Source of the DNA: Cloacibacillus porcorum
GTDB lineage: Bacteria; Synergistota; Synergistia; Synergistales; Synergistaceae
Length of the DNA stretch: 64,000 nucleotides
NCBI RefSeq assembly: GCF_001701045.1
Contig: NZ_CP016757.1
Location: forward strand, 2,568,219-2,632,218
Direction of reading: 5' to 3'
Part shown: in pieces, positions 17,113 through 26,764 of the stretch
Layout of the letters: every line of letters begins with the position of its first letter
Numbering within the stretch: the first letter of the stretch is position 1
The notes under the pieces: model-generated
What the model saw: the letters and a program-made list of their open reading frames with translations, nothing else
The model's database searches: none
What the model was told of the DNA's origin: nothing
Program-made: the position numbers and the translations under genes

Positions 17113-17156
17113 AACGTCAATATTATTTATATATTCTTACGCAAGAATTCTCATCG

Positions 17157-18263
17157 CTAGAGGGCGTTACAGCTATTAAATATCATCTTCCAAAGCTTAT
17201 CTTCATCAACGGAGAGCACGATGCGTGCAGACTGTGCCCCTCTGGGGGCGCCTCCTTTGAAGGCCAGCGTCTGTCCGTAAGAGAGAGAATAGTCATCGTT
17301 GACGTCGACCGGCAGGGTGATCTCCTCCGTAATTACCGTTGGGTCGATGATTATCGCGGAGACGATCGTGTCCCATATATAGGTGACATAATCCGGCTCT
17401 GTTTTGAATTTTTCATAGCGGAAATTACGGTGCACCATTTCAAGGAAGACGGGATTTTTTATATTCTCTTCCGTTTCGGCATATCTCTTGGCGGAAAGCT
17501 TCACCTTTTCGCAGACGTCGAGAGGCACGATTATCTGCTCTTTAAAAGGACTTCTGAGGGCGATCTTTGCCGCCTCCGGGTCGAACCAGCAGTTAAATTC
17601 CGCGGCAGGCGTCACATTGCCCTCCTGAAAGAAGGCGCCGCCCATATAGACGACACGTTTTACGAGAGGAACTATCTCCGGCGCTTTACGTACCGCCTCG
17701 GCGATGTTGCCGCAGGGACCGATCGCCGCTATTGTCACCCTGCCTGGATATTTCTTCACCTGCTCAATGATAAAATCTGCCGCGTGTTCTCCGAGCGGGG
17801 CGGACTGAGGTTCAAGCCTATAGGTATTCTTATAGACGGCACGCCATGATTCGGGCCTGGGATATCCTCCCGCTCCCTGCCAGTTGTCACGCCCGAAACC
17901 GAAGAGCTCGCGTTCCTCCTTCATATTGGCGAGACGGCCGCCGCGAAGCGGGTGATTAACTCCCATTGCTACCGGTATCGTCTCCGCCCTGCCTATTCCC
18001 TCCAGCTGGCGAAGAGCAAAGGCGGTCCCCTCCTCCACCCAGGTATTGCCCGCCACAACGCTGACGCCAAGCAGTTCTACTTTGGGCGACAGGGCCAACA
18101 TCGCCATCGCCATTCCGTCGTCATATATCTCCACCATGTCGGAGTCCAGGATAACCAGCTCTTTTTCCACACACGTAACGCCAGCTGCCGCCGTCTTTGT
18201 AAAAAAAGCAATGATAAATAGGATACATAAGAAATCTAAAATATGATTATTACCGTAAATCAT
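17157..18263 (-). CDS. Exported inosine/uridine-preferring nucleoside hydrolase family protein
   Basis: 368 residues. A hydrophobic N terminus (HILDFLCILFIIAFFTKTAAAG) looks like a signal peptide. The calcium/ribose-binding start is LVILDSDMVEIYDDGMAMAM, two residues longer than the classic DTDPGIDDA but keeping the aspartates. VTIAAIGPCGNIAEAV, MGGAF, EFNCWFDPEAA and the C-terminal IWDTIVSAIIIDP also fit the IunH fold. It would split nucleosides into base and ribose outside the cytoplasm. ATG 18263 has GGTGGAG upstream. There is no obvious partner; a purine permease lies 30 kb away. Confidence 0.8.
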   Translation of the reverse strand: MIYGNNHILDFLCILFIIAFFTKTAAAGVTCVEKELVILDSDMVEIYDDGMAMAMLALSPKVELLGVSVVAGNTWVEEGTAFALRQLEGIGRAETIPVAMGVNHPLRGGRLANMKEERELFGFGRDNWQGAGGYPRPESWRAVYKNTYRLEPQSAPLGEHAADFIIEQVKKYPGRVTIAAIGPCGNIAEAVRKAPEIVPLVKRVVYMGGAFFQEGNVTPAAEFNCWFDPEAAKIALRSPFKEQIIVPLDVCEKVKLSAKRYAETEENIKNPVFLEMVHRNFRYEKFKTEPDYVTYIWDTIVSAIIIDPTVITEEITLPVDVNDDYSLSYGQTLAFKGGAPRGAQSARIVLSVDEDKLWKMIFNSCNAL

Positions 18264-18375
18264 TAATCTCCACCCGCCTCATCTTTTTCCTACGATATTA
18301 TACACTCAGCAGATGGCCGTTTAACTTTTAATTATCCAGTAATAACCGGATCTGTGTATTTATTTAGCAAGATTT

Positions 18376-19158
18376 CTACAGGCTATAATGCCTGCCAATC
18401 TTTTCCAGTGAATCCCGCCACGGCAGATAGGCGGAGGTTGCTATCATCTCGTTCCACGCAAGTTCATTCATGCCGCCGGGCGTGGCGGCTGCCGACATAA
18501 ACGCCTCAATATCCTCGCTGCACTCCTGCCGCATCAGCATCGAAAGCGCTTCGTTCATATAGCAGGTATAGTCAATGGCGTTTTTGAAATCCAGCCCCTT
18601 TGTCATGCACCACCGGACAATCTCACCCACAAGTCCATAATATGGAACCATCACTCCCGTGACTGAGGCCAGCACCTCAAGATCCTTCTCCGTCCTCACC
18701 TTCACTACGGTCCCCAAAAGAGAGAGCAGCCTCTCGCATAGCGCATCGTCACCGAAGAAAACTACCGGGCCGGTACGCTTAGCAGCAAAGGGAAGCGGCA
18801 CCGCCCTAACCACGCTCTTTGCCGGAGAAAACCATGGTACGACCTTCAAGAGCTTGGTGCCCGCCGCGATATGAATTATGTGATTTTGCTCCCTGAAATT
18901 CAGCGATGGCGCAACCCGTTCAAGAACGTCAGGAAGAAGCGTGGGAAATACGACCTCCGCATTGTTGAGCAGCTCCTGGTTGGAGGCCGCGACGACGATC
19001 TTTGTGGGAAATTCCTCTTTCAGCGAGCGTGTTCTTTCCGCATCAATGTCAAAAACATGGACAACGCCCTGAAATTCCGGCGACGCACACAGTCCTCTGG
19101 CCAAAGCCGTGGCAATTCCTCCAGTTCCAATAAACCCAGCGTCAACATTTACCGACAT
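18376..19158 (-). CDS. Pyrroline-5-carboxylate-reductase-like NAD(P) enzyme
   Basis: About 260 residues with an N-terminal Rossmann motif GFIGTGGIATALARGL and an architecture like ProC, but the C-terminal dimer region is diverged: AAATPGGMNELAW replaces the usual SPGGTT-type block. ATG 19158 follows GGAGG; the frame to 19182 lacks a site. It may reduce an imino acid such as pyrroline-5-carboxylate. The nearby glycyl radical enzyme operon makes a hydroxyproline-like route thinkable, but the genes are not in one operon. Confidence 0.7.
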   Translation of the reverse strand: MSVNVDAGFIGTGGIATALARGLCASPEFQGVVHVFDIDAERTRSLKEEFPTKIVVAASNQELLNNAEVVFPTLLPDVLERVAPSLNFREQNHIIHIAAGTKLLKVVPWFSPAKSVVRAVPLPFAAKRTGPVVFFGDDALCERLLSLLGTVVKVRTEKDLEVLASVTGVMVPYYGLVGEIVRWCMTKGLDFKNAIDYTCYMNEALSMLMRQECSEDIEAFMSAAATPGGMNELAWNEMIATSAYLPWRDSLEKIGRHYSL

Positions 19159-19402
19159 AGTGATCCTCCCTCTCGTGACCATTTTCGCAGCTTTGCAAAA
19201 TGGTATTATCTTCTAGTAGATATATAGATTATATTTCTTTTTATTATATTTTCAAGAAATTTTTTCTTCTTTTTACATCAAAGCAATTATAAAAGATTCA
19301 CAACATGAATGATTTTAAATGTATATATTGATATCTTTAATCAATGGAGCTAGAATCTATTTATGTCAACATATTCCTTAACGAAGCGGGAGAAAAAGGC
19401 CG

Positions 19403-20293
19403 ATGGAGCTAAAAAATATCAACACCTTTCTTCGTGTGGCCGAACTCAACAGCTTTACGAAAGCAGCTAACGAGCTTGGCTATTCACAATCGACGGTCAC
19501 GATCCAGATAAAGCAGCTCGAGAGCGAGCTCGGCTTTATGCTTTTTGACCGTATAGGGCGAAGCGTCTCTCTGACTCCCAAAGGCGAGGAGTTCATCTGC
19601 TACGCCAACGAATTTCTACACCTGGAGGCCAGAACGATGTCTCTGCGAGACACCGCCGGCTCCGTCACCGGCACGTTGCGGCTTGGGGTGCTGGAATCTC
19701 TGTTTATCTGGAAGATAGCGGACCTGCTGCCGCAATATCACAGTATGTATCCGGAGGTAAAGATCGAGATAAAATCAGCGACCGGCGCGGCCCTCTATCG
19801 AATGCTGCGGCAGAACGAGCTGGACATCATCTATCTTTTGGACAGCGTCATCTATCATAAGGACTGCATACGTGCCTGTACATCGCCAGTAAGCATGAAC
19901 TTCGTGACAAGCCCCGCCAACCCGCTTTGCGCCGCAGGCAGCATTTCGCTGGCGGAGATCGCCCAAGAGCCGCTGATTCTCACGGAACGTGACGCGATAT
20001 ACCGGCAGGAGCTTGACCATGAGGCGGCCAAAAATGATATTGAGTTGGTTCCCATACTGGAGATCGATAACTTGGAGGTCGTGCTGCGCCTTTTGAAGAG
20101 GGGTATGGGAGTATCCTTCATTCCCGACTATGTCCTCCACGAAAGCATCGCCAGAGGAGAGCTCTCCGTGCTGAACGTAAGATACGACGCAATAAATCTG
20201 TGGAGCCAGCTAGTCTATCATAAAAATAAGTTCGTCACCCCGCAAATGCAGGCCTTCATCAGACTGATACAGGACTCATCCGCTCCCAAGTAA
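19403..20293 (+). CDS. LysR-family regulator
   Basis: 296 residues: N-terminal winged HTH (MELKNINTFLRVAELNSFTKAANELGYSQ) and a LysR substrate-binding domain. Divergent from the reductase-like gene, it could control that gene from the 220-base AT-rich gap (19183-19402). The effector is unknown. Confidence 0.9.
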   Translation: MELKNINTFLRVAELNSFTKAANELGYSQSTVTIQIKQLESELGFMLFDRIGRSVSLTPKGEEFICYANEFLHLEARTMSLRDTAGSVTGTLRLGVLESLFIWKIADLLPQYHSMYPEVKIEIKSATGAALYRMLRQNELDIIYLLDSVIYHKDCIRACTSPVSMNFVTSPANPLCAAGSISLAEIAQEPLILTERDAIYRQELDHEAAKNDIELVPILEIDNLEVVLRLLKRGMGVSFIPDYVLHESIARGELSVLNVRYDAINLWSQLVYHKNKFVTPQMQAFIRLIQDSSAPK

Positions 20294-20303
20294 GGAGCGG
20301 ATG
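20277..20303. terminator. Hairpin between convergent LysR and RpiR genes
   Basis: CATCCGCTCC/GGAGCGGATG with a 7-base loop spans the LysR stop codon. The T tract is poor on both sides, so efficiency is doubtful. Confidence 0.4.
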
Positions 20304-20309
20304 GCAATC

Positions 20310-21176
20310 TTACAGCCTTTTTACGAAGTTATAATCTTTGTAGACGAACATGTCGGCAGTAAGGACGTTCCGCTCGTATTCTTCCAGCATCCCCTTTATT
20401 TTGTCCGGATGCTTTCTGTACATAGCGACCATCAGCGCATGGATCATCGTCAGCGCCGAAGCGTTCGCGTCCGCGAGAATCACATACTTCTGCGGCGTTA
20501 TGAGGGTCAGCTGAGACAGCGGGACAATCGGCGATAGCTTGCTGTCGGTGACTCCTATTATTGGCACCCTCTTTTCGGCAAGTATCCCCGTTATCTTCTG
20601 CACTTCACTTGAATAACGTGGATAGCTGAAGACGAGCGCGGCTGACTTCGGGCCGGCGGCACCCAGCAATGAGATAAACGACATGTCCACCTGCCGCACT
20701 ATATGTACATTATCACGGAAAGCACACATGAAATTAAAGGCGTACAGTGTCAGAAAATAATGGATTGGCCCACCGACGAGAAGCAGATGGTCGCATTCGG
20801 AAAGCATGGTTACCGCTTTGTCAAAAGTATCTGGGTCGATATTGTTCAGCGTTTCCTTCATCAGTTCTATCTCCATATCGAAGATCCGGCGGTAGATCAG
20901 GCCATTGGCCTCGGAATAGGGCTCCTGTCGAAACTGGATTCCCTTGCCGGTTATCGTCTCCTTGCGCAGTTCCAGCAAAAATTCTGAAAAGCTGTTGAAA
21001 CCCAGCGTGTAGACAAAGCGAGTAAGCGTGGCTTCGCTGACGCCAGCCTCTCTGGCTATCTGTGGTGCGTTCATGAGAGCCACATCGGAGATGTTATCAA
21101 GAATGAATTTTCCCAATAGATTCTGCTTTTTGCTCAATGTGGCTGAGATAGATAAAATTTTTTCGCTGATACTCAT
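20310..21176 (-). CDS. MurR/RpiR family regulator (third, more distant)
   Basis: 288 residues with HTH_6 (LSKKQNLLGKFILDNISDVA, VSEATLTRFVYTLGFNSF) and an SIS domain (LLLVGGPIHYFLTLYAF). It shares the length and the IPVI-TDSKLSPI...TPQKYV blocks with the two RpiR proteins near 12-15 kb but is clearly more diverged. It lies downstream of, and on the same strand as, the glycyl radical enzyme operon, so it may regulate that operon. ATG 21176, AAGGGTG upstream. Confidence 0.85.
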   Translation of the reverse strand: MSISEKILSISATLSKKQNLLGKFILDNISDVALMNAPQIAREAGVSEATLTRFVYTLGFNSFSEFLLELRKETITGKGIQFRQEPYSEANGLIYRRIFDMEIELMKETLNNIDPDTFDKAVTMLSECDHLLLVGGPIHYFLTLYAFNFMCAFRDNVHIVRQVDMSFISLLGAAGPKSAALVFSYPRYSSEVQKITGILAEKRVPIIGVTDSKLSPIVPLSQLTLITPQKYVILADANASALTMIHALMVAMYRKHPDKIKGMLEEYERNVLTADMFVYKDYNFVKRL

Positions 21177-21265
21177 TTACAGTCATTCACCCTTAAATGT
21201 TATTAAAAATTCTGATAATCCATTACATATAAATGATACTGTGGCCCATCTTTGAAGTCAATAAG

Positions 21266-21312
21266 AAATGCCGCTTTCTTAAAATCAATGATGAAAGAAA
21301 ACGGCACTTTGT
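21266..21312 (-). terminator. Hairpin after the activase gene
   Basis: On the minus strand, GTGCCGTTTTCTTT pairs imperfectly with AAGAAAGCGGCAT just after the activase stop. Probably the end of the TRAP-glycyl radical operon. Confidence 0.45.
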
Positions 21313-21329
21313 TTTTTGATATGAATATC

Positions 21330-22241
21330 TTATCCGATGCGGACTACAGCGTTTTTCAGCCGCTTAAGCGGAACAATTTTATCTTCGATCTCCTCCCGCC
21401 GCGGCGGAAAAATCTCAGGAAACGGCACCGGCCTGCCTAAATTACGGTATGTCTCCAAGCCAAGCCGGTGGTACGGCAAAATTTCTATAGCCAGCAAATT
21501 CCTGAGCCCTGAGCAGAAATATGCCAGCATCTCAAAGTTTTCAACATCGTCGTTCACAGTCGGGATGAAGGGTACTCTGATGGTCAGCTTTGTTTTGCCC
21601 GAACTGTCGATCCGCACAATGTTGTCCAGGACCAGAGCATTGCCCGCGCCGGTGTAACTTTCGTGCTTCACCGGGTCCATTATCTTAACATCAATGAATA
21701 TGCTGGAAAGGTAATCCAACATTGGGGCGAGGACACCCCACTTAGCAAAAGCGCAGCTTTCCATGGCGGCATCTATTCCAAAACCGTGGCATCTCTTGAG
21801 GATATCCATGACAAAGTCCGGCTGCGACAGGACTTCACCACCGCTCAGAGTGACGCCTCCTCCGTGGTGAAAAAAGACGTCGTCTTTTACAATCTCCTCC
21901 ATAAGCTCATCCGAAGACATCTCCCTGCCGTATATCCGAACCGCGCTGCGGGTACAGGCGGTTTTACAGCGGCCACAGCCGGCGCATCCAAGTGGCTCCG
22001 CAGAGACGCCGTCCACAGCATCGAAATGGATCAACCCGTGCAGACAGGCCTTGGCGCACTCGCCACACTTTATGCAGAGGGAGCGTAAAAAACCTACCTC
22101 ATAAGACGCGCTCTGCGATTCCGGCGTTGAGCACCATTCACACCGGAGCGGACATCCTTTAAGGAATACCACCGTCCTCAGCCCCGCGCCGTCTTTATTT
22201 GAAGAACGCTCTATACGCAGGACCTTCCCCATAACAGTCAT
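21330..22241 (-). CDS. Glycyl-radical-enzyme activase (radical SAM)
   Basis: 303 residues. The radical SAM cluster CPLRCEWC sits at the N terminus, then an insert with two ferredoxin-like clusters (CIKCGECAKAC and CAGCGRCKTAC), then LSGGEVLSQ for SAM binding. This is the PflA-like activase layout with extra clusters, found with dehydratase- and decarboxylase-type glycyl radical enzymes. It abstracts hydrogen from the partner's glycine. It starts 20 bases after the stop of the partner enzyme gene, so the pair is co-transcribed. Confidence 0.9.
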   Translation of the reverse strand: MTVMGKVLRIERSSNKDGAGLRTVVFLKGCPLRCEWCSTPESQSASYEVGFLRSLCIKCGECAKACLHGLIHFDAVDGVSAEPLGCAGCGRCKTACTRSAVRIYGREMSSDELMEEIVKDDVFFHHGGGVTLSGGEVLSQPDFVMDILKRCHGFGIDAAMESCAFAKWGVLAPMLDYLSSIFIDVKIMDPVKHESYTGAGNALVLDNIVRIDSSGKTKLTIRVPFIPTVNDDVENFEMLAYFCSGLRNLLAIEILPYHRLGLETYRNLGRPVPFPEIFPPRREEIEDKIVPLKRLKNAVVRIG

Positions 22242-22261
22242 AGGAGCCTTTGTTCCGCCTT

Positions 22262-24637
22262 CTAAGCCACATTGGCAATGGTAGTTCTGGCAATGATATC
22301 GTCCTGAACGTTCTTATCAAGCTCCACAAAGAAGGCCGTATAACCGGCCACCCGCACAAGCAGCCCCTTATAATTTTCGGGATGCCTCTGGGCGTCAAGA
22401 AGTTTTTCCTGATCCACAACGTTGAACTGTACATGGAATACTCCCAGCGAGCAGAGCCCTTTCAGCAGGCTCATCATTGCGGCAACGCCATCCTCGCTGT
22501 CAAGGAAATCCGGCATAATCTTCATGTTCAGCAGGGTACCCTGCATAAAACGGTCATGAGGTATCTTTGATATTGACTTGAGTATCGCGGTAGGCCCCTC
22601 CATATCCGTGCCGCACATAGGACTCAGACCGTCGCTGAGCGGCTTCCAGGCGACGCGCCCCGAAGGCAGCGCGCCAACCTCAAGACCGAATGGAGTGTTG
22701 CCGGATACGGGCAGGATACCTGGACTCATCGTTCCCCTGTGGCTCTTATAACTTTCGATCTCGTCGGCGATATAGGTGAACAGCTCCGCACCCATCCTGT
22801 CAACCCAGCCGATATCGTTGCCATACTTCGGGGCGTCAAGGCAGAGCTTATGTATCTCCGGCTCATTCGCAAAGTTATCGGCCATGGCGCCAAGCAACCG
22901 GCGCATGGAAAGCTTCTTTTCATCAAAGACGAGAGTCTTTACCGCCGCGAGGCTGTTTATGAGGTCCGCGACACCGATCATGTCGATACCGTTCCCAACA
23001 TGATACTTGGCGCCGCCATCCGCATAGTCAACTGCGTTCTCCACACATTCGCGGTGCGTCAGCGAAAGGGTAGGTACAGGCCTTCTTTTACTGACATAGT
23101 CAACGATATGGCTTCCCTTAACAATACATCTGATACCATAATTTATCTGCTCTTTGACGGCAGCCTCGAATTCATCATAGGTCTCGAATTTCGTCGGGTC
23201 TCCAGTCTCCAACGAGACAAACCTACCATATTTCCTGGAGGATCCGTTAAGCAGAGCAAGCTCCACCATCGAACCAAGGTTGAGATCCGCAAAGGCGGTA
23301 AAGCCGCACATCTTACCCTCAAGATTCGTCTCCACACAGCCACAGGGATTCCAGTTATAGGCTTCACGCAGCGGCACCCCCTTGTTCATCATCATTGCCG
23401 TACCCACCTCATCGCAATGGAAGGCGGGGAAACCTGTGCCAAGCTTGATGAGCTCCACAACCTTCTTAAGAAAACTGTTGGGATTCTTAGCCATACTGTA
23501 GCGGACGGAGAGAGAGGGCTGATAGAGCTGCACATCCATCGTCGCCTGTAGCAGCATGTAAGAGAGGTCATTCACCGCGTCGCCGCCGGTATGATCGACA
23601 CCGCCCGCGCAGATATTCTGGAACATCGGGTAACCGGCGGAAAACTGAGCGGAGATACAGTCCTGAAATAGACAGGGCTCCGAGAGTTTGACCCACAGGC
23701 AATCCAGCAGCTCTTGCGCCTTTTCTTCGGTGATCCTGCCAGCCTCCAGATCCGCATTGTAGAAGGGGTAGAGATATTGGTCCATCCTGCCCATATTGTA
23801 ACTGGCTGCGTTCTGCTCCATCACGATCACAATGTGGTAGAGATAGGCAGACTGGACAGCCTCATAAAAGCTATCAGCCGGATATGCCGGTACCTTCGCA
23901 CATATCCGCGATATCTCCAGCAGTTCCGCCCTCCTCTCCGCGTCTTCCTCAGTCGCTGCGAGGCGCGCAGCCTCAGCGGAATAGCGTTCGGCAAGCGCGA
24001 TCACACCTTCAGCTGTGGCCAGAAGAGCTTTGTAGTAGATCTCTTTTTCATAATCACCTGGAATCGTGGTATCGAGAACCGCCATTTTCTCTTTTATGCG
24101 TCTGCAAATGGATAGTATTCCCTCGTTTATGACGTCGGTATAACCGGCGGTAACCTCTCCCCAGCCTCGGACAAACTTGCGGTCAATGAAGATCGCGCCG
24201 TTATCCTTAAGATTTCTTACATCCTCCGGTATCTGCGCGACCCACTCCTCAAAAATCGAGCGCCCCTCCCAGAATGGTTTTATCTCTCTGAGAAATATCT
24301 CCTTCTCCGCCTCTGAAATAAAGAAGGGATCGTAACTCCTTGTGCTTATCGTTTCAAGCTCCTGGTCAAGTACGGACCAGCAGCTGTCGGCGGAGACGAT
24401 GCCGCCGCGGATTTTGCTGCCGGAGCACCCCACGATCAGTTCCTTCGGCCATATCGTAACGCTTTTATTCTCACACTGATATTTGACGCCCTTCGCCTTA
24501 CGTAAAACCCAGGGCTGACCACCTGTACTTTTAAAACTCTTTGTCAGCAGTACCGCCGGCTCAAGGTCAACCTCGGGGCGGATTGCGATCACCCTGTTTT
24601 TAAGATATTCTATTCGTTTCATATATTCTTTCTCCAT
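22262..24637 (-). CDS. Glycyl radical enzyme, substrate unassigned
   Basis: 791 residues, the usual size for this family without a small subunit. The thiyl-radical loop reads NWNPCGCVETN, with the GCVE core of dehydratases, C-S/C-N lyases and decarboxylases rather than the Cys-Cys of pyruvate formate-lyase. The C-terminal glycyl loop is RVAGYTAFF. ATG 24637 follows AGGAGG. It lies in an operon with a TRAP transporter and its activase, so its substrate should be a small carboxylate imported by TRAP. trans-4-Hydroxyproline dehydratase is similar in size and has GCVETG, but residues after the active site differ strongly here, so I do not assign that function. Confidence 0.88.
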   Translation of the reverse strand: MEKEYMKRIEYLKNRVIAIRPEVDLEPAVLLTKSFKSTGGQPWVLRKAKGVKYQCENKSVTIWPKELIVGCSGSKIRGGIVSADSCWSVLDQELETISTRSYDPFFISEAEKEIFLREIKPFWEGRSIFEEWVAQIPEDVRNLKDNGAIFIDRKFVRGWGEVTAGYTDVINEGILSICRRIKEKMAVLDTTIPGDYEKEIYYKALLATAEGVIALAERYSAEAARLAATEEDAERRAELLEISRICAKVPAYPADSFYEAVQSAYLYHIVIVMEQNAASYNMGRMDQYLYPFYNADLEAGRITEEKAQELLDCLWVKLSEPCLFQDCISAQFSAGYPMFQNICAGGVDHTGGDAVNDLSYMLLQATMDVQLYQPSLSVRYSMAKNPNSFLKKVVELIKLGTGFPAFHCDEVGTAMMMNKGVPLREAYNWNPCGCVETNLEGKMCGFTAFADLNLGSMVELALLNGSSRKYGRFVSLETGDPTKFETYDEFEAAVKEQINYGIRCIVKGSHIVDYVSKRRPVPTLSLTHRECVENAVDYADGGAKYHVGNGIDMIGVADLINSLAAVKTLVFDEKKLSMRRLLGAMADNFANEPEIHKLCLDAPKYGNDIGWVDRMGAELFTYIADEIESYKSHRGTMSPGILPVSGNTPFGLEVGALPSGRVAWKPLSDGLSPMCGTDMEGPTAILKSISKIPHDRFMQGTLLNMKIMPDFLDSEDGVAAMMSLLKGLCSLGVFHVQFNVVDQEKLLDAQRHPENYKGLLVRVAGYTAFFVELDKNVQDDIIARTTIANVA

Positions 24638-24735
24638 TGCATATTCCTCCTGCTCATTTCTTGTTTAATTTCTTCATCAAAGACGTTGTTTTTTATCAAA
24701 ACCACCTTGTCTATATTGAAAACATTTTTTAACAT
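24619..24735 (-). CDS. Candidate 38-codon leader ORF overlapping the glycyl radical gene
   Basis: ATG 24735 follows AGGAG seven to eight bases upstream; the frame codes for MLKNVFNIDKVVLIKNN and more, ends at TGA 24619, and overlaps the enzyme's start in another frame. The position suggests translational coupling or a small accessory peptide. Composition is AT-rich and no family is recognised. Confidence 0.35.
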   Translation of the reverse strand: MLKNVFNIDKVVLIKNNVFDEEIKQEMSRRNMQWRKNI

Positions 24736-24835
24736 TAATGACACTCCTATGAGGCATTTACACACCTGTCACCTTTAAGAGAAGCCCATTTTCTTCACGC
24801 CGAATTTATAAAACAGCCCATATACCGGTATTGTC

Positions 24836-26131
24836 CTAGTTACCAAGTACTAGCCGCGGCAGCCATAGTGCCAGGTCTGGAAAATAGGTGACTGCTATTA
24901 GAGTAGGCAGCCAGCATGTAACTAATAAGATCATATTTGGCTTCAGCATCGCCGACAGCGGTGTTTTTGTAACCTGAATACCGAAATAGAGCGCTGGGGC
25001 GGTGGGGGGTGTCAGCAAGCCAATCGCCACATTTACGCCCATTATCGCAGCAAAATGTATCGGGTCTACGCCAAAACTCTGCACTACCGGCAGCAGGATC
25101 GGCGTTCCCAAAAGGAGGCAGCTTGTATCGTCCATTATCATACCCATAATAAGGATCACAATATTGACACCCAGCAGGATTATCGTCTTATCATCGGAAA
25201 AACTTCTCAGGAAATCTGAGATCATCCCCGGCATATCCTCCATTATGTATATACGGCTCAGCATCATGACACAGAATATCATTACCATGATCACACCTGT
25301 GGTCGAAGCCGTCTCCACAAATGTGTGATAAAGCTTCTTCATCGTTAATTGCTTATAGATGAAAAATCCAACCGGCACGGAATAAATTATCGCAATCGCG
25401 GCAGCCTCAGTAGGAGTAAACGTTCCGCTGTATATACCTCCGAGGACTATCACCGGCATCAGAAGCGCGGGTACAGCGGCAAAGGTATCGTCCTTTGCCA
25501 TTTTTATAAAGTTTCTCGCCGGCATCTTAGGACGTACCTTTATGTTGGGATCGTTCCTCATGATGATCAGACTGACTATGGAAAGCATGATGACCAGCAT
25601 TATTCCTGGCCCGACGGTGGCCAGGAAACAGGCGAGAAGCGGCTGCCGCCCGGCCCATGAATAAAGTATCATGTGGGCGCTTGGAGGTATGAGCAGCCCC
25701 AGAGGACAGGCGCTCGTAAGCAGCGTGGCAACGTAAGCCTTAGGGTATCCGGACTCTTCAAAACGCGGAAGCATGATGCTACTTATACACGAGAGAGTCG
25801 CAAGACTACTCCCAGCTATCGACCCAAAAGCCGCGCAGGCAACTACGGCGACAATCGCAAGGCCTCCCTTTATACGTCCGACAAAGATTCCAACAAAGTT
25901 AACGAGACATTTGCCAATACCTCTTCGCTCCATAACCAGACCAACCGCAATAAAGAGCGGCACGCAAAGCAGCACCAGCGAATTACAGACGCTGTATCCA
26001 TATTTCATGAGGAAGCTGTCCTCATAACCTATCGAATGTATCAGGAAAAGAGCCGCCAATACAAAGACATAGGGGAGATACATCCCTATAAGCAGGCCTA
26101 AGATTATCACCAATATCGCAAACGGAAGCAT
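24836..26131 (-). CDS. dctM: TRAP transporter large permease (DctM)
   Basis: 431 residues, about 12 hydrophobic spans, with family blocks AAFGSIAGSSLATLSCI and GLLIPPSAHMILYSW. It forms the channel subunit of a Na+-driven TRAP carboxylate/amino-acid importer. It starts two bases after the DctQ stop, with AAAGGAGAG upstream. It precedes the glycyl radical enzyme by about 200 bases, so it is likely the uptake route for that enzyme's substrate. Confidence 0.9.
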   Translation of the reverse strand: MLPFAILVIILGLLIGMYLPYVFVLAALFLIHSIGYEDSFLMKYGYSVCNSLVLLCVPLFIAVGLVMERRGIGKCLVNFVGIFVGRIKGGLAIVAVVACAAFGSIAGSSLATLSCISSIMLPRFEESGYPKAYVATLLTSACPLGLLIPPSAHMILYSWAGRQPLLACFLATVGPGIMLVIMLSIVSLIIMRNDPNIKVRPKMPARNFIKMAKDDTFAAVPALLMPVIVLGGIYSGTFTPTEAAAIAIIYSVPVGFFIYKQLTMKKLYHTFVETASTTGVIMVMIFCVMMLSRIYIMEDMPGMISDFLRSFSDDKTIILLGVNIVILIMGMIMDDTSCLLLGTPILLPVVQSFGVDPIHFAAIMGVNVAIGLLTPPTAPALYFGIQVTKTPLSAMLKPNMILLVTCWLPTLIAVTYFPDLALWLPRLVLGN

Positions 26132-26133
26132 AG

Positions 26134-26691
26134 CTACAACTCTCCTTTCGCAGGCGATGACTCGTTGACAGGCGTCGTTATCTCTTCAAGGAACTGTACT
26201 ATTACATAGAGCGCCATCAGTACAAAACCGGCAGTGACCGCACTCATCGACGTCATCAGAGGAAGTCCCCATGCAGACGTCGTCGGCCAAATTTTGAACC
26301 CGTTGATTACATAGGCAACAGAGAGGTGTACCGTCTCTATCGCGACAAGGGATTGCAGCAGATTTGCGAAGATGCGAAGGTACCTTTTCCCTCTCGGTGG
26401 AAGTAGTCTTTCCAGAATATCTGCCCTGACATGCTCGCGTTTTTCCATCGCGTATGAACTTCCAATGAAGTACATCCAAAATGCCGATATCATCACGATC
26501 TCGTCGTATCCAAAGAGATCCACTCTAAGCACATAGCGGCAGACGACGACCGCGCCAAGTATCCCTATCATCATACAGCTCGTGAGAAAAAGAATTATTT
26601 CCTGTACTTTTAAAAGCCCCCGCCAAAACAGTGAGGCTCTTAATTTATCCAAACAATGTCTTACTGTCCTCTGCATTGTGATTATCACCAT
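26134..26691 (-). CDS. dctQ: TRAP transporter small permease (DctQ)
   Basis: About 185 residues with four hydrophobic spans and the typical central W-x-x-x-x-G-S-x-x-A (FWMYFIGSSYAMEKREHVR). ATG 26691 is preferred (AGGA six bases upstream) to the in-frame ATG 26709. It lies between the binding protein and the large permease. Confidence 0.85.
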   Translation of the reverse strand: MVIITMQRTVRHCLDKLRASLFWRGLLKVQEIILFLTSCMMIGILGAVVVCRYVLRVDLFGYDEIVMISAFWMYFIGSSYAMEKREHVRADILERLLPPRGKRYLRIFANLLQSLVAIETVHLSVAYVINGFKIWPTTSAWGLPLMTSMSAVTAGFVLMALYVIVQFLEEITTPVNESSPAKGEL

Positions 26692-26764
26692 CCGTTTCCT
26701 GTCCGGCACCTGTTCGGCAAGAGACTGACTGAACAGATACCGGACATTTCTATAGTTTCTTCAG

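Noticed and set aside
16947-17849. 300-codon plus-strand ORF
   Set aside because: Only its first about 55 codons (a symporter remnant) are meaningful; the rest is antisense to the nucleoside hydrolase.
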